This document shows, piece by piece, positions 23,225-34,215 of a DNA stretch of 64,000 nucleotides. The translations under genes were made by a program, and so were the position numbers. The first letter of the stretch is position 1. Each line of letters opens with the position of its first letter. The DNA comes from Fistulifera solaris (lineage: Eukaryota; Bacillariophyta; Bacillariophyceae; Naviculales; Stauroneidaceae). The stretch lies in NCBI GenBank assembly GCA_030295235.1, contig AP026162.1, forward strand, positions 1,674,001 to 1,738,000, in the 5' to 3' direction. The notes under the pieces are model-generated. The model saw nothing but the letters and a program-made list of their open reading frames with translations. It was not told the origin of the DNA and ran no database searches.

Positions 23225-23661
23225 ACGTACGCTCGCAAATGGGGTAGACGGCTTTTCGTCGAGTCGACTTCAAATTCAAAGCGCGAAATGGATCTCCTGC
23301 ATATAGCGCGATCCAACCACATGGCGGTAGATTGAATTCGGTCAAGGACTTTCTTGTGGCGGTCAGTGTATCTTGCTCCATATATTCCATGCAAAACATC
23401 AATTTACCGTTCGGTCCTAGTTCCATTTCAACCATCACAACTGATAAATCTACCATGTCGTGTCGTACATCAAATATTGTTTCATAAAGATCGCCCGGAT
23501 CGTTCGCCGGATCCATATTCATCACCGACGCATTGAGTTGCAGCAAGGAAATAACACGCAAATATAGTTACATACAATTGGCAATACGTCGTTTTTCCCG
23601 CCCCAGGAGGACCCACCACGACTTGTCCGTAGGATACAGCGTTCTTGGAAGAACCCGTCAT
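23225..23661 (-). pseudogene. Chimeric fragment: GPN-loop GTPase N-terminus joined to coiled-coil gene pieces (copy A)
   Basis: Reading down from the ATG at 23661: MTGSSKNAVSYGQ, then the P-loop VVVGPPGAGKTTYC, then after a disrupted patch MDPANDPGDLYETIFDVR and ELGPNGKLMF. These are the G1 region and GPN loop of a GPN2/GPN3-type GTPase (RNA polymerase II nuclear import), only the first ~95 residues. The text then switches to DTLTATRKSLTE and WLDRAICRR, which match the coiled-coil gene at 25910-27152 with the middle deleted. Frameshifts and the missing G-domain remainder make a functional GTPase impossible. The intact GPN gene must be elsewhere. Confidence 0.8.
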
Positions 23662-23859
23662 ATTCGGTTCCTGCGTGTGCGCCTGATTTATGAAGCGAAT
23701 GCTTAATGCACTCTCGATTTGCCGCGGAGAAGTGATTGCTGCGATAGATGCTCGAGATCCAGATCTCTTAGAATTTGCTGCGGAAAAGTGATTGCTGCGA
23801 TAGATGCGCAAAATCCTGATCTTCTTAAATTTTGTTTTAAAAAAGCAAGCGTTAAGCCA

Positions 23860-24365
23860 GGGCATTTCCTCCATTGAATAACAAGATATAGTAGGCTGCA
23901 GAGTTGCGCGATGAAAGCAAAATGAAGCCTTTCGTCCGATTTTGCCTTCCAATCCCCTTGCAAAAAGTTACGGATTTCACTTAGCGAAGAAGACATCCCA
24001 CAGATGGATTATACTTAGCTCTCGAAAACCGTTTATGTACTATAGTCGATTGTGTAAAAGGAAAACCATAAAGGGGTCTGTTTTTGCTCAATTAATTAAG
24101 GTTATTTGATTTAAAAGTTGAATAACCTTAATGACATAGAGGGAGACCGGCGTCACTTTATGGTTTTCCGTCTACATAATCGACGATAGTACCAAAATGG
24201 TTTTCGCAAGCTAAATATAATCCATCTGATAAATGTCGCTTCTATTAAGTGAAATCCGTAACTTTTAAAGTAAGAAAACCGGACGAAGCTTATTTTGCTT
24301 CATCGCGCAACTCTTCAGCTTACATCTTGTTATTTCTTATAGAAAATGACCTGGCTCCACATAAA
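23860..24365. mobile_element. Fold-back (MITE-like) element, copy A
   Basis: Two imperfect inverted arms of about 200 bp flank a centre of about 80 bp. The left arm (about 23860-24075) contains GTTGCGCGATGAAAGC, ACGGATTTCACTTAGCG and GGAAAACCATAAAG; the right arm (about 24158-24365) holds their complements in reverse order. The centre has its own inverted pair, AATTAAGGTTAT and ATAACCTTAAT. No transposase is encoded and no clear target duplication was found. Arm limits are estimates. Confidence 0.75.
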
Positions 24366-24500
24366 ATAAAGAAATCATAATAAAAGATAATTGAATAAGT
24401 CAATGTTTTGAGGAAGGGACCGGGAGCCGGGAGATGTGGCCGCAGCTTTGTTATCCGCCCCAAGGATCGGTTCCGCGGTTGCGATGTGATCATTAATGTT

Positions 24501-25465
24501 CATTCGATGCATTCACTCCTTTGTAATGTTAACGCTGTTTTTCAATACGACCGACTAAAATGAACTGAGTGATGTTCTTCGGTCGATCAGATGCTGCTCA
24601 AACGCGTTGCTTCATGAAACAAAACCCGCAGAAAAGACACGAATCCCCATGTAGATCATACAGCTAACGACACGACTTTAAAGGGCGAACATTAATTACA
24701 GCACAATGCAACCAATACGCTAGTCGAATTGAGAAAGGCTGGGAATCACAGAACGAACTGTCTTCTATCAAAAATTTCATTGACCCTGTTCGATCTTGAC
24801 GGCGATTGGCTTCGCTTGATCGCGGTCGTCAGCTTTGCGGTACGTGCTACGAAGGGAGCTTCACGGCTTGGAGGTTTGTGTCTAGATTCGAAGAGGCGAG
24901 GCATATTGTGTTAGCTGCGGAGGGATAGCCGAATGTAAAGAGCAGGTTTGGGGGAGAAATTTTTATCAGCAAAGCGTTTCTTGATCCGAACCCTGGCGTG
25001 ATGTTGACCGGTGCTTACTGGACTTCGATCTTGAGCGCCAAAGTAATTACATACCTCTGTTGTGTCCGTTGATGAGTAGATCGTCACCTGTCTCATCAAC
25101 GCTTTCAATCTCACCAAGGTATCGATTTTCTTCCCGAGATTTACTTCGGCAAACGCTTACGAGACAGAAAGATATTCCAAGGCTGATCCTATGGTATTCC
25201 AAAGTTTGCAGACACAGACTTTCTTTTCTGCTCGTTCTGGCTTTAACTCCATGTACTAGGCATTTTTCTCGCGGTGGAGTAGGCGATCGAGATTTTTCAG
25301 TGGCATATCAATTGCTGAATTCAGATGCTGATCCTTCTTCGTCTTCGACCGCTTAGGCGGCGCTCGCAAAGAGGGTTTTGCTTCAGGTGCACTAAGTGGC
25401 AATGGCATTTCGCGCTCAACAAGACACAGCAATGATTAATGTAGATCTCCCAAATATTTTATGTC
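24501..25465. other. Gene-poor stretch with possible decayed coding pieces
   Basis: No complete gene is recognised. On the minus strand, short open pieces look weakly protein-like: a ~55-codon piece around 25240-25415 containing APPKRSKTKKDQHLNSAID, and one around 25050-25140 ending in GEIESVDETGDDLLINGHNR, followed by a splice-donor-like GTATGT. They may be remains of one broken gene. I could not assign a family. Confidence 0.3.
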
Positions 25466-25888
25466 GTGGCGGTGAGTGGGACGGCAGCTTCACGGGCAGT
25501 CACGCCTATTCCGGCTCCCGAAGTGGTCGTACAACACGTATGTCAAGCTATGGCGACCGCGGCTCTGACCCCAGTACCCGGTGTTCCTAACTTGCAATCA
25601 GCTCGACTGGTATTACCCGCTACTGGTGGTGAAACGTGCATTGCGAAAGCACTGGTAGCTCGTACGGAGGCTCTCTTGGCGGAAATGAATGTGCCGTCTA
25701 CTGTGATTGCAACGAAACGGGCGTGTGATTTGATGGATACGGTCCGTCGAGACGCATTGACGTGGCTGTTGTTGGAGAAACAAGTGATCCAAAGAGAAGG
25801 TGTGCTGCGTGCTCGACGACTCAAACTGGCCAAAATGGGCGGTAATATTGGCATATGGACTGTAGAGTTGCGCGATGAAGCAAAATGA
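25466..25888 (+). CDS. Unrecognised open frame, possibly a truncated gene end
   Basis: About 140 codons with no ATG at the left end (GTG at 25466; first in-frame ATG at 25547). The stretch from LQSARLVLPATGGETCIAKA to VLRARRLKLAKMGGNIGIW has coding-like composition and a probable helix around MDTVRRDALTWLLLEKQV. I recognise no family. The last residues and the stop codon (25886-25888) come from a 56-bp piece of the fold-back element arm, so the true end may have been lost. It could be the last exon of a longer broken gene. Confidence 0.35.
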   Translation: MAVSGTAASRAVTPIPAPEVVVQHVCQAMATAALTPVPGVPNLQSARLVLPATGGETCIAKALVARTEALLAEMNVPSTVIATKRACDLMDTVRRDALTWLLLEKQVIQREGVLRARRLKLAKMGGNIGIWTVELRDEAK

Positions 25889-25916
25889 AGCCTTTCGTCC
25901 GATTTTGCCTTACAAT
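25861..25916. repeat. Solo arm end of the fold-back element
   Basis: About 56 bp, including GTTGCGCGATGAAGCAAAAT and CCTTTCGTCCGATTTTGCCT, match the outer end of the element arms at about 23903-23956 and 54690-54740. No second arm is present here. It supplies the stop codons of both convergent open frames that meet here. Confidence 0.8.
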
Positions 25917-27152
25917 CTAGACGGCGGTTCTTCTGCTTCGGCTTTATATTCGAAAGGGGAATTGCACGTCTTGCATACAGCGCGATCCAACCACAACCCG
26001 AAATTGCGCTCCGCTTCCGTTATGGCTCCCTGGTAGGCCGCCTCGACCTTTGCATGATTTGCATCGCGGCTGGATTCGAGTAATTCGACAGTCGATTCCA
26101 GTAATTCTTGACGTTCCGCTTCCAGCATCTCACAGCGCTGATATAAATTTCTCACGAAAGCCGGCAACTGTTCCCAAGTTATTGAATCGCTTTGTGGTGG
26201 GAAGACGTTCGGATCGGTTTCGACGGCATTCGCTCCGATTAGTGCGAGGGAATCGTTTCGGTCCTCCGTGAAACGTGATTTTGTCTTTCCATTGTCGGCC
26301 TTCAGTATCAATTGAACATTTTCTGTTTGCAGATCTAATATTTGGTCCATGTAGGCATCTGCTTGATCATTTAGTATTTCCACCTCCCTCTCGGCGCGTA
26401 TTCTTTTCTTGATTTCGATGTCAAGTTGCTTTTGAAGAGAAGATTCGACAAAAGACTTTCTGTTAGATTGTTTGGCATTGGCTTGCTTTGAACTGCACTC
26501 GCATTGATTCTGGCGGTAAAGATATTTCGGCCAAAGACTTTCTTGTGGCTGTCAGTGTATCCTTGAGAGCAGCACTTGCTTGTCGCCACTCTCCGAGCGC
26601 AAGCTTGACACTCGATTGACGCACATCATTATTTGAAAAATGAGCATGATCGTCCTCGGCTTGGTTACTTGATAAGCTGTTGATGGCTTTTCGAGTACAG
26701 TGGACTTCATCTTTCAACTCATAAATTGTTTCGAGCAACTCCGTGTTCAAACTGTCGATTGCGGTCAATTCTTGTTGCCGAGAAAAAGCGACACTTTTCT
26801 CGACGGGTATTAAGGTCAGCACATTCTCAACTTTGCATGGCTTTTCCTCCAGGTCGTAATTCCTCTGCGATTCGTGCATTTGCTTCGATAGTTCGTCCGT
26901 GTCATTGGTGATTGCATTTGGATACCCAGCGATGCATTCTATCTCTTCAGGCCGATCAATGAACTTAGAGCGCGCTTCGCGCAAAAGATCAATAAAACAA
27001 GTTAACTCATCAGCAACAAGGTCCTTATCTTCCTCGCCCTCAAAAGTCGCGCTTTCCAGGGCACGAGTAATTTCCGTTCGGACGCCCTTCAAAAATTGTT
27101 GCAACGTGCCCGCTGTTGCCGACATTCTTGCTTCTAGTAGACTCCCTTTCAT
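25910..27152 (-). CDS. Coiled-coil protein of unknown function, 3' end altered
   Basis: ATG at 27152, or 27125 (MSATAGTLQQFLKG). The protein of about 410 residues is almost all helix: LADELTCFIDLLREARSKF-like amphipathic blocks, LLETIYELKDEVHCTRKAI, then DIEIKKRIRAEREVEIL and LDLQTENVQLI. It should form long coiled coils; no catalytic motif is visible. The frame shifts near 26488 (one T too many in GTGCAGTTC on the minus strand gives continuity). The end reads WLDRAVCKTCNSPFEYKAE and then takes its stop from a 56-bp repeat piece, so the original C-terminus may be missing. Internal pieces of this gene recur in the chimeric fragments near 23.4 and 55.6 kb. Family unknown. Confidence 0.6.
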
Positions 27153-27224
27153 TCAACCAGGTATAGGAGGTAATATATCAAAGGACCAACATCTATGGTG
27201 CATGAAATGCTTTATGAAAGCACC

Positions 27225-27470
27225 TCACGCCCAAATTTCTGGGCACGTGAAAACACAGACGACTCCCCCACATTTTCTGGAGACGTGCATGAAAAACCAC
27301 ACGTCCACGCACTCTTTGGACACACTTGCAAAAAGCACACCCCCATATTTTCTGGAGACGTGCAAAAGCACACACCCACATTTTCTGGACACGTGCAAAA
27401 AGCACTCACCCACATTTTCTGGACACGTGCAAAAAGCACACACCCTCATTTTCTGGAGACGTGAAAAACA
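27225..27470. repeat. Minisatellite of about 34-bp units carrying ACGTG/CACGTG cores
   Basis: About seven imperfect units of the form CACCCACATTTTCTGGACAC followed by GTGCAAAAAGCACA. Every boundary carries an ACGTG or ACGT core and three units hold the full palindrome CACGTG (for example near 27243, 27377 and 27424). The array fills most of the 395-bp gap between two divergent genes (27152 minus, 27548 plus). Short open frames here are by-products of the repeat. Confidence 0.88.
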
Positions 27471-27547
27471 AATACACAAGTGGAAGGACATATCATTCTT
27501 TTGCCTGTTTTTACTGCGATCGAAGACCCGTGTCATTATCATTCTTG

Positions 27548-29297
27548 ATGGAAAGCAGACGTAGAAACAGCGAGATGCGTCGTCCTCCGGCCGAAAATGA
27601 GGCGCCGGAACAGGGTTCGTTCCTGACGCCGGTCATTTTATCGATTTTGGTTACCGAAACAGGTGAATCTCTATACTTGCATTGTTCAAAAACCGTTCCA
27701 CTGTTCTGACTTTATACATTTTACTAGGAGAACGCTTCGCATACTTTGGCTTTCGTGCCGTGTTGGTTTTGTATTTTAACCAAGCGCTCGAGTATGACGA
27801 AAGTCAGTCCGTGGCGAACTATGCTTTTGTGACGTCGTTGGCTTACTTCTCTCCCATTGCGGGAGCCGTCATGGCCGATGGACGTTGGGGACGGTACAAT
27901 ACGATTTTGTATTTTGGGATTATTTACATTTTGGGTCTCGCCATTTTGACGGCTGCTTCCGTGTTACACGATCTTTCTTTAAAGCGACTTATTTCATTCG
28001 TGGGCTTGTTCTTTGTTTGTCTGGGTACTGGAGGGATCAAACCATGCGTATCTTCTTTTGGAGCCGATCAAGTAGGGCATGACCCCAATGTGCAATGTGA
28101 TGATGGTACTAAGGATAGCGTGAGGCAAGTCGAATCGTCCGTTCGGACAGCTCAAGTGCAAGGCTTCTTTGCCTACTTTTACTTTTGCATCAATCTCGGA
28201 GCATTGACCAGCATATCCACCATTCCTCTATTACGAGCTCATTATGGTTTCCGTGCCGCTTTCTTCACGCCGCTGGTGTTCATGATACTCGCAATGACAT
28301 TGTTTGTGTCAAAACGCAAGGAATATGTTCATCACCTCCCAGAAAAAGTTGGGTCCTCGCTCCTCACGACTTGCCGCTACACGTTTTGGCTTTTTCGTCG
28401 AAATCTTGTACATTCGTATCCTTCTCTGGCGTCCCGTTTACCGTTCTTGGCGCCAGGATCATTGTCCGATTACCGTGTGCTGCAGAACTCTCTAGACGAT
28501 GACACCCAGGCGACTCCGGAAAACGAAGTGACTGTTGATGACGATGGTTCATCGGAACAACAGCTTGAGGACGCAGCTCAAGCCTTACATGTCTTACCTA
28601 TTATGATGATGCTCCCTATCTTTTGGGCTCTGTATGATCAGCAAAGCTCTGTGTGGACGTTGCAGGCTCAGAGGATGAAGCTGCATGGTCTGCAACCGGA
28701 GCAGCTCAATATCATTAATCCAATGCAAATCATGGTATTCATCCCACTTTTGACAAGGTCATCTATCCAGCGCTAAGACAACGTCACGTGAATATTGAAC
28801 CGCTGCGGCGTATGTCATGGGGAATGTTGCTGGCGGCGGCCTCTTTCGTGATCAGCGGATTGGTGGAAAATGCGATACAAAACGCGCCTCCCAATTCGGT
28901 GGATGTGTTCTGGCAATTGCCCCAAATCACAGTTTTAGCAATCGCTGAAATATTTCTTAGTGTCACAGGGTTGGAGTTTGCATACGCGACGTCACCAGAA
29001 CGCTTGAAAACGTTCCTCATGGGTGTTTTTCTCCTCACGACAGCAGTGGGCGACATGTTCAGTGGCGTTTTGTATTCGACCATTTTTGCCCATCTGAACC
29101 AAGCCGTTGTCTTGTATATTTGCGCTGCTTTGATGCTGGGAAATCTTGCTTTGTTTCAGAAGGTGGTGTTGTGGTACAATCGGTGTGATTTTCTCTCTTT
29201 ACGACAGTCATCGGACGACATCGAGATCCAAGCGTTAAAGAGTTCAGCCATCCGCGACGCTACATCTTTACGAAATTGCGACGTTAAAATTACATGA
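27548..29297 (+). CDS. POT/PTR2-family proton-coupled oligopeptide transporter
   Basis: Membrane transporter that imports di/tripeptides with protons. Exon 1 27548-27662 (MESRRRNSEMRRPP), intron 27663-27727 (65 nt), exon 2 to 29297. The splice rebuilds the ExxER motif, reading TETGERFAYFGFRAVL. PTR2 signatures follow: GRYNTILYFGIIYILG, CLGTGGIKPCVSSFGADQ and FFAYFYFCINLGAL. Hydrophobic segments number about 11-12, with a hydrophilic loop in the middle (PENEVTVDDDGSSEQQ). Frame break at the T4 run 28748-28751: one more T continues the helix from MVFIPL into FDKVIYPALRQ, typical of the family. Read literally the first piece stops at 28776. About 560 residues. Confidence 0.9.
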
Positions 29298-29419
29298 AAG
29301 AAACGTGACGCATCATTTTTGAACATCTATTCATAGCAAATGACGAACTTTCAATACTCGATAAGTAATGCTTAGCAGCTTGCGATCTGGTCTAGGCAAA
29401 TTTTTTAATTTTTTTACTC

Positions 29420-32400
29420 CTATAAGGACTTCAGTGACGCCAGTACAGGCTGTCGGGAACAAATCTTCTTTGCCTTTGAAACGAGGACTTTTATTTCCGA
29501 GCAGGGGACTAAGTAACACCGTTGTTTTTCAAATGGGTCCGCTCTGCTGAGGATCCCGATCACTCGACCTTCGTCGTTGACGCATGGTCCTCCCGAGTGT
29601 CCCTGAATAGTCGGACAGATGATGACAATTTCCTCGCGTGGCGAGAAAGAGTTATGACTGGTCGAATCATCGTCTGAGCTACTATCATCATCCTGCGGAG
29701 GGGAGACGAAACGTCGGACTATGTAACCCTTCGCAAAATCAGCAGAGCGGTTAATGTGCTTTCCTTTTCAAGAATACCGTCGCCCCCTTGATTGAATCCA
29801 ACAACTCTGACACTTTCTTCAAGCTCATATTTCGTAGTCATTTTGAGGGGTTTCAGGTCTTCTTCTAGCATCATGTCCATTGCAATAATACGCTCCGGTT
29901 GATAGGCGCAGCCCTCCCCTTCGTTGTCAACATCGTTTTCCATTCGTGTCTTGATACGGACAACGCATGCGTCAACATAATGTATGTCATCAGCGATTAA
30001 TTCTCCGAAATATCTCCACAAAGCTTTGTGCTCATTTTCGTTTCGGTTGCTATCGCTGCCGTCACTCTTCTCTGGAATAACACCAATCACCACTTTGGCA
30101 TCAGGGAGTCCAAAATAAGGGACTCCGAAATTGTTGCCTCCTTCCATGTTAAAAAGCACATGGCCAGCTGTCACGATTAAACCCAGCTTTTTGTCGACGA
30201 CGAAACCAGAACCAACGGTGCGAATTCGCTTTGTATTCGAATCCCACAAACCAACCAGGACGACACTCGGTAAAATTTCATCCACAGGTTTAGAGCCTTT
30301 TAGCGGATTCGTCGCCTCGTGAACAGGAGCATCCTTGCGATCGGCGACAGTGCCGCAAATGAGATTCGAATCTAGTCTATGCCCTCGCATGCAGCGAACT
30401 ACCGAGCTTCCGCTTTGTGCAAGAGCGTAAACACTATCCCAACTCCACGTACTAGCACTTAAAGGATTCGAACGAGCGAGACATTCAGGGCAGACAGCTT
30501 GAAAGTCCACATTCGCGTACGAATCAAGAATTTGACGCACAGCGTCGAGAACAACCTTGTAGCCACCTTTCGAACACACGAGATGCTTTTGAGTCTAGCA
30601 GTCAAGTCAATGCGTGAAATTCAAATGAAAGGTACTTACCTTGCCAGAGCTTTAAACCATGATGCCCGACTTGGCCCTTGCCGCTGACGACCACTCGTTG
30701 CATACTTGCCCGCATTGCGTCAGCAGCTACGCAATGACCGGCTGTCTGATCCACGATGGAAACAAATATTTCAACAAAGCTTTCACGCATTTCTCCACTT
30801 TCATGGTCGGCAAACACCGTTCCCATTTTGACTATTAATGATGAATTCCAGCATGCTACTTGATGAATACGGACTCTCCCAAGCGCTTGATCATCGTGCT
30901 CTTCCAAGAACTCGTTCATGGATGCCTTTCGTAAGGGTACCGTATGAGATCGCAGCATCGGCTCACCTAGTACCGGGGCTGCCTTGAATGCCTTAGAAAA
31001 TTTGTACACTTCACTAAGAACGGTGACTGTTAGATCCTCCATCAAATGTGATGGAGCACCGTCTCGAAAAAAGCCAGGAATGGCAGAGCGTTGTCATCCA
31101 TGCTTCTTTTGTTTTATAAGTCCACACCTCTCGAGGGTCGGCTTGTGCGAGCAAGCTAGGGACAAAGAATATCTCATCCTTACTGTCCAAAGAAGATGAT
31201 GACTGCGAGAAGGTACCGACGTTAAGACACACGATGTCGTACTGATTACTTTGATGTCAGGCACTTACGACATTGAGAGGAAGAAACACCCCAGTATGAA
31301 CCAATAACTGAGCCAAAAAGGCGAACATTGTAGGCGTTGAAGTAGACGTTTCTGCAACTTGAGAATAGTGATCGGCTGCCTCCCTCATGAAGCTCATCGA
31401 TTGCCAAAGCATTTCAGCATCTTTGTCGCTCAACAAAGGGCAATTGTGTGAGCCAGCGCTCAGAGTTCGAATGACTTCGCTCTCCGAAAATTTGTATGGG
31501 CTATAAATGCATTGTAAGTTCATAAATCGTCGAGTCTCTTCCAGCTCTCTTTTCAGATCATTTCTCAAAATGCAACTCAACGCCGAAACGAGCCATTTGC
31601 GACTTAGTACAATATACCGAGAAAGCACATCGTCCCCCGCTGACCCAAAATACAGAATTTCTCCAATATTTGATAAAAATTGCAAAGTCTCAGTAACTTC
31701 CTTCAATTCCATTTTGTCGCCAATTTCACCTAGTAGATAATCCAATAGTATCAATTTATGTCCTTCCTTAAACCGACGAATGAGTTCCATGACCATCACC
31801 GTGCCCTTCGATACTGGAGTGCCAACATGGTCAAAAACTGAACGAGAATCATCGGATGCTATTGCCTGAATCGTATCTTGTAAACGATCGAACCCTTCAC
31901 CGGTGGCATAGTCTACGGTAAGAATATCACTTGCGGCACTTGAAATCAACTTAGGAGCTGCGCCTTTGCTTTCCAATCTATAAACATGCTCCACCAACGA
32001 GTTTTTCAGCATACCACACCGTCTCGTAACCTCCTCTTCGGACATAATCTCATTCGGCGTGATGACTACAGGAAGCACAGCAGAATTGTCTCCTCGTTGC
32101 GCAATCATGTCAATCCAAGGAAGAACACGTTGATTGATGTCAGCCAGTAAGAAGCGATCAGCTTTCCGGTTGGCTTCTTCAAGATGAAAGGCATTTGGCA
32201 ATGCATCGGTGCCGCCCGCGTCGCCAGTCTCTTCTTCGTCTTCATTTTCTTCGTCAACATCGTCTGGTTCCCAGCCAGGAGGTATTCGAAAGGTCCTTCG
32301 ATTCATGCAAGCCAAATCCCAAACCAGTAAATACAAGGATTGACCAGAGAAAAAGAGTGACTGGGTTGCTGGATGCGCCCCAAAATTGCTCATTTCTTCA

Positions 32401-34215
32401 CGAACCTCCGGGCTTTGGACATCCCAGATCATAAACTTGATAGGTATATCATCAGCCAGATGGATACTCTCATCCTTCTTGCACGGGGTCCAACTGTGAA
32501 CGTCAACCCCAAGAGTGGCTCTACGACGTGGTCGCTTCTGACTGCCGCGGAGCGATCGCGCCACCAAGATTTATCTACCCCGGGTGCAGCGACCGTGATC
32601 ACTTTCAGCATGTCATTGTACACGTGCAAATCCGCATTGCATGATCTGGAAAGGGGTACTGGACCCCCATCGGATTTCCCACGCGGAAGAATGCGTGCGG
32701 GCGGAAGATCAGCGGAATCCAAGTCGACTGTGGTTTCTTGCGCCGCTCGCATTAACATTGCTTCCACATCCGGTGTATCGCCTTTGTCAACTTTGTAGTC
32801 AGCATCACGAGGAAGTGCACTGGCGATCATCGAGCCGTCGTCTTTTTCCAGTATGGGTGATCTTCTGTGTCGATGACAGCAGCAACATCTGCAGCCAATA
32901 CTCCTGCCTCGAGTACTGAGTCCATTATTTGATCTTCGGTCCCCACATAATTTGCCATCACGGAATTGGATCCAACCCTTCTATGTCTATGGATTGAACC
33001 TTGTAAACTGGATCCGGGAGAAGCGGCTACAGACAAAAGTGGATGATCATTCAATGAAGCCGCAGAAAGTGCGGCAGTGGGCGGTGACAATGGATCTTCG
33101 TATCGAGCCGCCGAAAAGTAGCCAGTACGATTTGATGGACCAAATGAAGATTCGAGTCCTGTAACGGCGTTAAATTGATTAGCAGGGGGAATGAAATCTT
33201 CCGGTTCAGATTGTTGTGACCTTCGAAACTGCTGATCGTCGCTATGATTCGAAGTGGAAGCTGTGTCGTCAGATCTACCCCAAGAAAAGATCGACTTCTT
33301 TTTCCCACGCTTCTTTTGCTGTTTGTTTTCTTTTCGATTGGGAGATGCCGGCAGCGGCAGATTGGCTTCTGTCGGCGATACAGTCTGCACCGGCGCTTCG
33401 TCGGAAAGAGCGGATGGTTCCGGCTCCATAACTTCAGTAGATCCACCACTTTCATTTCGCGATGAGCCACGAACGCCTCTTTTAAGAAATTTCGAAAGAC
33501 GCCTCACACCTTTCTTAACTCGATTGGGAGCCTGCGTCGCGGTTTGACACTTGCGTTGTTGCGCTTCTCTAAGTCGTTCCTGGATGATATCGCCGGGATG
33601 ATGTTCGTGTCGGGGTAACTCGACTAGATCCCCATCCACCACGTAGTATTCCACTCCACCGACACCTATATCTTGTACACTACGCATACTGGTAGCAAGC
33701 GTCGGTTCTGAATGTATATTGTGAAAATTCCTGATTTGCTCAAAGTTTCGGAGACCGTCTCCTTCACTGCGTATCGAAAGCTGAAACGTTTCTTCATCCT
33801 GATGCGCGCTAGCCAGGCGGCGTTGTTCACCGGGGACCAAAGGCGAGGATACCGCCAGCGAAAATTGATCAATCCCTGTTCGCACCAAGTCTCTCACAAA
33901 CGTAGCCACCGGATAAGCATAATTTCCCGAACTCGCTCGACGACCGTCATCGGAAATGGCTACCACAGGCACAACTGGAGGAGGAAGCTCGTCAAACTCT
34001 CTTCTTAACATTTCTGAGCTCTGGCTATTTAAGCTTCCCATATTTTGCCAGTCTCTCAACAGCGTGGAGGACGTGTGGCTGTTCAAGCCACTATTGTTGT
34101 TTGCGGCATTCGTCGCCAGGCTTTGATTTCTGTTGGCGTCCGCGGAAGCCCCTTCCGTTCCCGAAACAGCCGGAAACAGTGTATTTGTCTGTTCGTTCCG
34201 GTTTGGAGTAGTCAT
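29420..34215 (-). CDS. ROCO-family protein (Roc-COR) with C-terminal trypsin-like protease domain
   Basis: ATG at 34215 (MTTPNRNEQTNTLFP). N-terminal ~480 residues: disordered, with basic patch NRVKKGVRRLSKFLKRG. Then a Roc GTPase-like domain: KVITVAAPGVDKS (P-loop position), TLGVDVHSWTP, FMIWDVQSPEV, SLYLLVWDLACM. COR domain: LQFLSNIGEILYFG, RYIVLSRKWLVSALS, FFVPSLLAQADP. C-terminal part: GSGFVVDKKLGLIVTAGHVL (His), YVDACVVRI (Asp), GHSGGPCVNDEGRVIGI (Ser), a complete serine-protease triad. Introns: 31203-31268 (66 nt) and 30567-30639 (73 nt). Suspect indels: T5 32843-32847 and AA 32576-32577 (one short), A6 31077-31082 (one extra), CC 29763-29764 (one short). The Roc P-loop lacks its conserved Gly (D instead) and the NKxD position reads ITPNE, so GTP binding is doubtful. 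About 1440 residues. Confidence 0.8.

Larger units (their letters stand above)
22874..24500. repeat. Inverted segmental duplication, copy A (partner at 54489-56063)
   Basis: About 1.6 kb that reappears in reverse complement about 31 kb downstream. It starts inside exon 2 of the PDZ-like gene and runs through a chimeric GPN-GTPase fragment and a fold-back element, ending about 24500. Shared landmarks are GGCTGGGTCGACCGTGAGCC (near 22897 here, complement near 56035) and ATCCGCCCCAAGGATCGG (near 24454; complement near 54520). The copies differ by many substitutions and small indels, so the event is not recent. Copy A contains the only complete PDZ-like gene, so it is probably the source. Confidence 0.88.

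Noticed and set aside
27193-27464. Six overlapping His/Thr/Cys-rich open frames on both strands
   Set aside because: They are translations of a 34-bp minisatellite whose unit length keeps frames open; no real protein features.
30587-30639. A one-base insertion at the T4 run 30587-30590 of the ROCO gene, with a 45-nt intron
   Set aside because: A 73-nt intron ending at CGAAAG (30567) joins the exons in phase without any indel, so no error needs to be assumed.
31233-31268. A 27-nt intron (GTAAGT...ATCAG) in the ROCO gene
   Set aside because: It is in phase but far shorter than other introns here. The 66-nt version ending at the pyrimidine-rich TCTCGCAG (31203) is also in phase and fits the usual length.
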